Shown one piece after another: positions 4,044 to 9,449 of a DNA stretch of 9,449 bases. Location: positions 1-9,449 of the forward strand of contig CAJOLM010000051.1 in assembly GCA_905235355.1 (NCBI GenBank). The letters run 5' to 3'. The translations under genes were made by a program, and so were the position numbers. Source of the stretch: an uncultured Elusimicrobiales bacterium. GTDB taxonomy: Bacteria > Elusimicrobiota > Elusimicrobia > Elusimicrobiales > Elusimicrobiaceae. The notes beneath the pieces are model-generated. The model was not told the origin of the DNA. It saw only the letters and a program-made list of their open reading frames with translations, and made no database searches. Each line of letters starts with the position of its first letter. Within the stretch, counting starts at the first letter, position 1.

Positions 4044-6557
4044 ATGGCAGACTTTCAGGTCTTTTCTCCGGCTGACGGCGAACTACTCCCTCTGGAGCAA
4101 GTACCCGATCCGGCCTTTGCAGAACATATGCTGGGCGACGGTATCGCCGTCAACCCTTCCGCAGGATTTATTGTAGCCCCTTTTGACGGCGTTATCACAA
4201 GCGTGCACCAATCATTACACGCTGTTACGATTAAAAATGGTTCTTTGGAAGTACTGATCCACGTTGGGGTGGATACAGTTTCTCTTAAAGGTCAAGGATT
4301 TAAAGCATTGGTCAAAAATGGCGATTCTGTAAAAAAGGGCCAAAAACTTACCGAATTTGACAAAGATTTTCTAGCTAAAAAAGCCCCCAGCAACTGGGTC
4401 ATTATGGTTGTAACTGCACCGGATGGCGCGTCACTTAAAAAGCAGCCGCAAGGTCCTGTCCACGCCGGAAAAGACCTTGTGTTTTCTCTGCCGCTACAAG
4501 ACGCATCTGCCGACACTGCAGCTCCCGCTGCCAGTGCCGATACAAAATGGATTTATTCGCCTGAGATTATCATTCAATGCCGCGACGGTCTGCATGCACG
4601 CCCGGCCGCACGCCTGGCTGATGCCGCCAAACAGTTTCCTTTTCACATAGAATTAGAAACCGATCACAGCTGCGCGGACGCTAAAAGTTTAGTCGCTGTT
4701 ATGGGGCTTGGGATTGCAAGCGGAGCCAAAATCCGTTTGCGCACTTCTAGTCCCGATGGTGCAGATGCGCTGAAGAAATTAACCGCTTTATTAGAAGACG
4801 GCTTGGGCGAAAGTACAGCGCGCAGCACAACGGTAGAAGAGAAAAAAGAAGCACTGGCTGCCACCGAGCCCTTGCCTAATATGCTAAAAGCTTTTACCGC
4901 TTGTGCAGGTATCGCCAGCGGAAAAAGCTGGCTGTGGCAAAAGCAAACGGTAGAAGTAAATCATACTGTTACTTCCCCAGAGCAAGAGCAAACCAACTTA
5001 GAAGAGGCATTGCGCAAAGTACTGCAAGATTTTGCTGCTGAAATGAAAGTGGCTCCTAGCAAAGCGGCACATGACATTTTGCAAGCACATGTCGGCCTGC
5101 TGCAAGATCCGTTTTTAACGACAAAGGCTAAAGACCACATCCGCCAGGGCAAAAGTGCATCAGCGGCTTTTAACGAGGCTATCCGCGCCAGTATTGACGT
5201 GTTAAAAGCTACCAAAAACCGCTTGCTGATGGAACGTGTGGCTGATTTAAAAGATTTACGCAGCCGTGTACTGCTTAAACTGGCCGGAAAAACGGTACAA
5301 AAACCTGAATTTCCGGATAATTGTATTTTGCTAGCAGAGGAATTATTACCTTCTGATTTGTCTTATTTTGACAGCCGCGTCAAAGGTGTGTTGCTGGCTG
5401 GGTCTTCCCCCACGGCACACGTGGCTATTCTGCTGCGCAATATGGGACTGCCGTCCTTAGTAGCAGCCGGTGAAAATGTACTGCGTATTGCAGACGGCAC
5501 ACCGCTGATTATCAATGCATCAGAAGCCTTGGTCTATATCAATCCTGACGAAAGCGAAAGCAAACGCTTGCAAAAAATATCTGAGCAAGAGAAAATTGCC
5601 CAAACCCAAAATGCCAAAACCGCCTGCAAGCCTGCCGTAACAAAGGACGGCGTACAAATCCACGTAACCGGCAATGCGTCCGGCGAAAAAGAAGCACACG
5701 CAGCCCAAAACAATGGTGCAGACGGACTGGGCCTGGTGCGCACGGAATTTATTTTCTATCAGGGCAAGGAAGCACCCACTGAAGAAGAACAATATCAACT
5801 GTATCAGAATATTGCTTCGGCTTTACAAGGTAAACCGGTTACGCTGCGCACATTAGATGCCGGCGGTGACAAACCTGTTTCTTATATGCCGCTTCCCGAA
5901 GAAGAAAACCCCATTATGGGTATGCGTGGCATACGCACCTATACCCGCCACCGCCATTTGTTTTTGACACAAATCCGCGCTATGCTGCGTGTGGCCAATT
6001 CCGCCCCACTGCGCATTATGCTGCCCATGGTGGCGTTTGAAGATGAATTTTTGGAATATAAAAAACTGATTGAAAAAGAAAAACAAACGCTCGGTATTTC
6101 AGCCCCGGTGGAAGTGGGCATGATGATAGAAGTCCCCTCTGCAGCGCTGACATCGGGCCTGCTGTCCCAACATGCAGATTTCTTTTCTATCGGCACCAAT
6201 GATTTAACACAATACACCTTAGCTATTGACCGCGGACACAGAACGCTCTGTTACCGTGCAGACCCTATGCATCCGGCAGTACTGCAACTCATTGGCTTGA
6301 CGTGCCAAGGAGCCGCTACCCACAACCGTCCCGTGGCGGTATGCGGTGCCATGGCGGGAGATTTACTGGCGGTACCTTTACTGATTGGGTTAGGCGTGAG
6401 TGAACTAGCCGTCGGAGCAAATGCCATTGCCCAGGTAAAAGCACGCGTACGCAATTTATCTAAAGCACATTGTGAGCAAGTAGCCAAACAAGCTTTGGCT
6501 TGCCCCGATGCCCATGCCGTGCGCGAACTGGTCAAAAAAGAATTTGGCACCAATTAA
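4044..6557 (+). CDS. nagF: Multiphosphoryl transfer protein: fused EIIA-HPr-Enzyme I (NagF-like)
   Basis: This 837-residue cytosolic protein carries three PTS phosphocarriers in a chain. Residues 1-152 are a glucose-family EIIA, with H59 and the phosphorylated H73 in IHVGVDTV. An Ala-rich linker follows, then HPr at about 172-262, with H184 in GLHARPA and S215 in KSLVAVM, the Ser46 counterpart. Enzyme I fills about 283-837: phosphohistidine H459 in SPTAHVAIL, then the PEP-binding segments GLGLVRTEF, MGMRGIR, MMIEVPSA and FFSIGTNDLTQYT, and catalytic C767 in AVCGAMAGD. All key residues are present, so it should autophosphorylate from PEP and pass phosphate EI to HPr to EIIA to NagE. The EIIA type and following nagE-nagB-nagA genes match the NagF of Pseudomonas-type GlcNAc operons. 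The fused EI and HPr could also serve other sugars, which cannot be judged here. The ribosome site of nagE overlaps its stop. Confidence 0.95.
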   Translation: MADFQVFSPADGELLPLEQVPDPAFAEHMLGDGIAVNPSAGFIVAPFDGVITSVHQSLHAVTIKNGSLEVLIHVGVDTVSLKGQGFKALVKNGDSVKKGQKLTEFDKDFLAKKAPSNWVIMVVTAPDGASLKKQPQGPVHAGKDLVFSLPLQDASADTAAPAASADTKWIYSPEIIIQCRDGLHARPAARLADAAKQFPFHIELETDHSCADAKSLVAVMGLGIASGAKIRLRTSSPDGADALKKLTALLEDGLGESTARSTTVEEKKEALAATEPLPNMLKAFTACAGIASGKSWLWQKQTVEVNHTVTSPEQEQTNLEEALRKVLQDFAAEMKVAPSKAAHDILQAHVGLLQDPFLTTKAKDHIRQGKSASAAFNEAIRASIDVLKATKNRLLMERVADLKDLRSRVLLKLAGKTVQKPEFPDNCILLAEELLPSDLSYFDSRVKGVLLAGSSPTAHVAILLRNMGLPSLVAAGENVLRIADGTPLIINASEALVYINPDESESKRLQKISEQEKIAQTQNAKTACKPAVTKDGVQIHVTGNASGEKEAHAAQNNGADGLGLVRTEFIFYQGKEAPTEEEQYQLYQNIASALQGKPVTLRTLDAGGDKPVSYMPLPEEENPIMGMRGIRTYTRHRHLFLTQIRAMLRVANSAPLRIMLPMVAFEDEFLEYKKLIEKEKQTLGISAPVEVGMMIEVPSAALTSGLLSQHADFFSIGTNDLTQYTLAIDRGHRTLCYRADPMHPAVLQLIGLTCQGAATHNRPVAVCGAMAGDLLAVPLLIGLGVSELAVGANAIAQVKARVRNLSKAHCEQVAKQALACPDAHAVRELVKKEFGTN

Positions 6558-6568
6558 GGAGAACTTTC

Positions 6569-8017
6569 ATGAACACACTCAAACAATGCACCGTTGCTTG
6601 CGGGCGCGGCCTGGTGGCACTGGGCAAAGCGCTCATGTTACCTATTGCCGTACTCCCGGTGGCTGGGCTAATTTTGCGCTTGGGCCAACCGGACCTGCTC
6701 AATATCGCCTTTATGGCGGCAGCCGGACAAGCTATCTTTAGTAATTTGCCCACTATTTTTGCCTTAGGTGTGGCTATTGGTTTTGCACGTGAAAATCACG
6801 GTGCAGCGGCACTGGCGGCATATATTGGATATGTTATTTTAACATCTTCCTTAAAAGTATTGGACCCATCTATTGATATGGGCGTGCTTGGCGGTATTAT
6901 AGTGGGTGTTACAGCAGGGCTGTTGTATAATAAATACAAAGATATCAAGCTACCGGCTTATTTGGCCTTCTTTGGCGGACGGCGCTTTGTACCCATTGTG
7001 ACAGGTGCTGCCTGTTTATTAATTGCGGGCGCAGCCTATTTTATTTGGCCGCCGATTGCCCGCGTGATTGATGCCTTTGGCAATTGGACTATTACTTCCG
7101 GCAATATTGGTTTATTCTTCTATGGTGTCGCCAACCGCTTGCTTATTCCGCTGGGGCTGCACCATATTTTAAATAGCTTAGTATGGTTTCAATTTGGCGA
7201 TTTTGAGGTCGTGCGCGAAGGCGTTACCACCGTGCTACATGGGGATTTAACACGCTTTTTTGCAGGCGACCCCATGGCCGGCCCGTTCATGGCCGGATTT
7301 TTCCCGATTATGATGTTTGGCTTGCCAGCTGCAGCTTTAGCTATGATTGCCACCGCTAACACCGCCCGCAAAAAAGCGATTGGCGGTTTGCTGCTGTCCA
7401 TGGCGCTGACGTCTTTCTTAACCGGGATTACAGAACCGATTGAATTTTCGTTTATGTTTCTGGCTTTCCCGCTGTATGTATTGCACTCTTTGCTAACGGG
7501 TCTTTCGATGGTCATCATGAACGTGCTAGACGTCAAACTTGGCTTTACGTTTTCTGCGGGACTATTTGACTATTTGCTCAGCTACGGCCTGGGCAAAAAC
7601 GGCCTGTACCTAATCCCCGTGGGCATTGTATATGGCCTGGTGTATTATTGGCTGTTTAAATGGGTCATTTTAAAATTTAATTTGCCCACCCCGGGTCGCG
7701 AACCGGAAGATCCGTCCGAACAAGAGACACCCGCAGCTGCTCCAGCGGTTGCAAATACCGCTGCCAATCAAGATACGCTGCCGGATACCCGCGCTGGCAA
7801 TTATTTGCGCGGACTCGGCGGTCAGGCAAACATTAAATCTATTGGTGCGTGTGCCACGCGTTTGCGTCTGGAAGTAGCAGATGAAAACGCGGTTAATGAC
7901 AGCGCACTCAAAGCAGTTGGTGCCCGCGGCGTTGTAAAATCCGGTAGTAGTGTGCAAGTAGTTATCGGCCCGGAAGCGGACCAAATTTGTGACGAAATCA
8001 AGCAATTATTGAAATAA
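6569..8017 (+). CDS. nagE: PTS N-acetylglucosamine transporter, EIIC-EIIB (NagE)
   Basis: NagE is the inner-membrane permease that brings in N-acetylglucosamine and phosphorylates it to GlcNAc-6-P. The 482-residue protein has an EIIC part of about 370 residues with multiple membrane helices; it includes the GlcNAc/glucose-family segments GGRRFVPI, NRLLIPLGLHHILNSLVWF and GITEPIEFSF. An acidic, Ala/Pro-rich linker follows (about 378-402), then a C-terminal EIIB domain with the phosphocysteine C428 in SIGACATRLRLEV. E. coli NagE is 648 residues because it also carries EIIA; here EIIA is in NagF. The start ATG 6569 is chosen over longer in-frame options because AAGGAG (6556-6561) lies seven bases upstream and the upstream codons overlap nagF. 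The gap to nagF is 11 bases. GlcNAc over glucose as substrate rests mainly on the nagB and nagA neighbours and the GGRRFVPI-type sequence. Confidence 0.93.
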   Translation: MNTLKQCTVACGRGLVALGKALMLPIAVLPVAGLILRLGQPDLLNIAFMAAAGQAIFSNLPTIFALGVAIGFARENHGAAALAAYIGYVILTSSLKVLDPSIDMGVLGGIIVGVTAGLLYNKYKDIKLPAYLAFFGGRRFVPIVTGAACLLIAGAAYFIWPPIARVIDAFGNWTITSGNIGLFFYGVANRLLIPLGLHHILNSLVWFQFGDFEVVREGVTTVLHGDLTRFFAGDPMAGPFMAGFFPIMMFGLPAAALAMIATANTARKKAIGGLLLSMALTSFLTGITEPIEFSFMFLAFPLYVLHSLLTGLSMVIMNVLDVKLGFTFSAGLFDYLLSYGLGKNGLYLIPVGIVYGLVYYWLFKWVILKFNLPTPGREPEDPSEQETPAAAPAVANTAANQDTLPDTRAGNYLRGLGGQANIKSIGACATRLRLEVADENAVNDSALKAVGARGVVKSGSSVQVVIGPEADQICDEIKQLLK

Positions 8018-8018
8018 T

Positions 8019-8819
8019 ATGAAACTCATTATTACTTCACATAATTTAGGTTTATGGGCTGCCTCTTATGTGCAGCACCGCGTTCAAGCCACCCACAAAA
8101 AACCCTTTGTGCTGGGGCTCCCCACCGGCGGGACCGTGGTGGATATGTATGCGGCTTTGTCAGCACTTGTCAAAAATGGCAAGCTCAGTTTTCATGATAT
8201 TGTGACGTTTAATATGGACGAATATGTCGGCCTCTCACCGGAGCATGACCAAAGCTATCACTATTACATGAAGCACAATTTGTTTGACCATGTAGATGCC
8301 CTGCCGGAACATATACACATCTTAAACGGGCAGGCCAGTGATTTGCACGCCGAGTGTGAAAATTACGAAAAGGCCATCGTAAACGCGGGCGGCATTGATT
8401 TATTTTTAGGCGGAGTGGGACGTAACGGACATTTGGCCTTTAATGAGCCGGGCTCTGCTTTTACCTCCCACACGCGCGTCATGAAGTTAACTGACAGCAC
8501 CCGCCAGGCCAATTCCCGATTCTTTAATAATGACGTCAGCCAAGTACCCACCCAGGCGCTGACGGTCGGCATTGGGACGGTATTAGATGCTAAAGAGCTG
8601 TTGTTTTTAGCTAATGGGGAAGCCAAGGCGCAGGCCGTGGCACGTCTGGCAGAAGGAGAAATCAGCGAGCAGTGGCCTATTACTGCGCTGAAAACGCATC
8701 CACACGCCACGCTGCTTATTGATGACGCGGCGGCTTCTGCTTTAGCTCCTGCCATCTTGCAGCAAATCCGCGAGGCTCGCGCTAAACAGCCGCAGCAAGA
8801 TATTGTTATCACTTTATAA
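8019..8819 (+). CDS. nagB: Glucosamine-6-phosphate deaminase (NagB)
   Basis: NagB converts glucosamine-6-P to fructose-6-P and ammonia in the cytosol, feeding GlcNAc carbon into glycolysis and releasing nitrogen. The 266-residue length equals that of E. coli NagB. The phosphate loop GLPTGGT is at 33-39, the enolisation base D67 sits in NMDEYVGL, and the ring-opening loop GVGRNGHLAFNEP (133-144) supplies H138 and E143. N136 replaces the Asp141 of E. coli, but the same GRNGH sequence occurs in Bacillus NagB, so activity is expected. Near residue 245 the end lacks nothing obvious. The E. coli-type allosteric residues cannot be judged by eye. The ATG comes one base after the nagE stop and has no recognisable ribosome site, so translation probably depends on coupling to nagE. 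Confidence 0.95.
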   Translation: MKLIITSHNLGLWAASYVQHRVQATHKKPFVLGLPTGGTVVDMYAALSALVKNGKLSFHDIVTFNMDEYVGLSPEHDQSYHYYMKHNLFDHVDALPEHIHILNGQASDLHAECENYEKAIVNAGGIDLFLGGVGRNGHLAFNEPGSAFTSHTRVMKLTDSTRQANSRFFNNDVSQVPTQALTVGIGTVLDAKELLFLANGEAKAQAVARLAEGEISEQWPITALKTHPHATLLIDDAAASALAPAILQQIREARAKQPQQDIVITL

Positions 8820-8823
8820 GGAG
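8818..8823 (+). promoter_or_regulatory. Ribosome-binding site that fixes the nagA GTG start
   Basis: AAGGAG lies six bases before GTG 8830 and overlaps the nagB stop. The in-frame ATG at 8803 is inside nagB and has no such site, so GTG 8830 is preferred; the protein then starts MTQQLIINARI, as NagA proteins do. Confidence 0.8.
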
Positions 8824-8829
8824 CCGGCC

Positions 8830-9399
8830 GTGACCCAACAACTGATTATCAATGCCCGCATAATTACACAGGACCGCGTCCTGCCCAATTACTGCGTGGA
8901 AATATCAGACGGAAAAATCACGGCTGTTTTCCCTAATGATGAGCTGCAAGCCTTACCCAAAGACGTAGAAGTGATAGACGCACGCGACGCATACGCTGCG
9001 CCCGGACTCATTGATTTGCATATTCACGGCTTTGCCGGATTTGGCCCGGAGCTGCGCAGCGAAGAAGCCCTCTTGCAAATGTCTGAACAACTGGCCCGCC
9101 AAGGGGTCACCTCTTTTTGTCCTACTTTATATTGCGGCCAGCCGGACGATATGCTGCAAATTATTCAAAATACCGTCGGAGCTTTTGGTAAGGAAAAGGG
9201 CGCGCACCTGTTGGGCTACCACCTGGAAGGGCCTTTTATTTCCCCCCAAAAACCCGGTGTAATGAAGCCGCAAGATATCGCGCCGATTAGCCTGCCTGTT
9301 TTGGAAAAATTATACCAGGCTGCCAATGGGCACATTGTCAATATGACCGTTGCCTTCCAGAACACAGCTGCGACCGCAAACAGCATTGCAAGCATCTGA
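8830..9399 (+). CDS. nagA: N-acetylglucosamine-6-phosphate deacetylase (NagA), N-terminal half only
   Basis: NagA removes the acetyl group from GlcNAc-6-P to give glucosamine-6-P and acetate, the step before NagB. The frame gives 189 residues; the family is about 380-390. It has the small N-terminal beta domain, the metal-binding motif GLIDLHIHG (H64, H66), GVTSFCPTL, and the metal ligand E133 in YHLEGPF. Similarity runs to NGHIVNMTVA (residue 175); the family continues with a PE-containing segment, but here 14 unrelated residues and a TGA follow. The metal-binding histidines of the second half and the catalytic Asp are missing, so this product would be inactive. Since the break lies within 95 bases of the window end, a chimeric contig end is as likely as a real truncation. 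The start is GTG, ten bases after nagB. Confidence 0.88.
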   Translation: MTQQLIINARIITQDRVLPNYCVEISDGKITAVFPNDELQALPKDVEVIDARDAYAAPGLIDLHIHGFAGFGPELRSEEALLQMSEQLARQGVTSFCPTLYCGQPDDMLQIIQNTVGAFGKEKGAHLLGYHLEGPFISPQKPGVMKPQDIAPISLPVLEKLYQAANGHIVNMTVAFQNTAATANSIASI

Positions 9400-9449
9400 A
9401 AGCTGACATGCGGAACTGGAATCCAGGACCTGTTTAAGCAGATTGTAGC
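9355..9449 (+). other. Terminal 95 bases that do not continue nagA
   Basis: From about 9355 the frame leaves the NagA pattern abruptly, with no frameshift that restores it: none of the plus frames gives the expected next NagA segments. One plus frame ends at 9399; a minus frame stays open over the whole tail but I cannot name a product. I see no repeat or insertion-sequence end at the junction. It is most simply a misjoined contig end. Confidence 0.5.

Noticed and set aside
6342..6350. CGAMAGD in Enzyme I where E. coli has CGE
   Set aside because: The catalytic cysteine is intact, and fused multiphosphoryl transfer proteins often lack this Glu, so it is not evidence of inactivity.
5520..6553. 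Several long minus-strand ORFs inside nagF
   Set aside because: They are shadows of a gene with intact family motifs throughout and have no ribosome sites or recognisable domains.
8424..8426. NagB N136 in place of the E. coli ring-opening Asp141
   Set aside because: The same GRNGH loop is found in Bacillus NagB, so this is normal family variation.

Overview
The window reads as a piece of a gut-type, fermentative, Gram-negative anaerobe. The best guess is Elusimicrobiota (Elusimicrobium-like). The reasons are a single short type IV pilin-like gene far from any pilus operon, anaerobe-type small proteins (a glycyl-radical module, a TSCPD protein, a flavoprotein with a compact cysteine motif), and a complete-looking N-acetylglucosamine PTS route; Elusimicrobium minutum is known to grow on GlcNAc and glucosamine. 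The phylum is an inference from gene content. No rRNA, tRNA or CRISPR array is visible. The odd length and an unmatched right end suggest a whole metagenomic contig.

Left end (1-840): three small overlapping plus-strand genes. Two encode cysteine-rich microproteins I do not recognise. The third encodes a 69-residue stand-alone copy of the glycyl-radical loop of anaerobic ribonucleotide reductase (NrdD C-terminus). Behind them is a gene-free stretch holding a perfect 55-bp direct repeat 161 bp apart, with a 12-bp inverted copy of its core between the two copies, then a strong bidirectional terminator.

Middle (841-3910), all on the minus strand, three transcription units: (a) an NADPH-dependent FMN reductase/iron-sulfur flavoprotein followed by a stand-alone TSCPD-domain protein; (b) nadB (L-aspartate oxidase, de novo NAD synthesis), split in two by a +1 frame change at a T5 run; (c) a type IV pilin-like protein. 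Each unit ends in a clear hairpin terminator, and (a) and (c) have good sigma70-type promoters.

Right (about 3981-9449), plus strand: a GlcNAc operon in the order nagF-nagE-nagB-nagA. NagF is one polypeptide carrying EIIA, HPr and Enzyme I, so it takes phosphate from PEP all the way to EIIA. NagE (EIIC-EIIB, without its own EIIA) imports GlcNAc as GlcNAc-6-P. NagA deacetylates this to glucosamine-6-P, and NagB deaminates and isomerises it to fructose-6-P plus ammonia for glycolysis. The genes are spaced by 11, 1 and 10 nt. nagA stops being NagA-like at about 9355, and the last ~95 bases look unrelated, probably a contig-end chimera or a real truncation.

Nothing here is a clearly new multi-gene system. 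The parts most worth a second look are the left-end microprotein/glycyl-radical cluster with its repeat element, the nadB frame change, and the nagA end.
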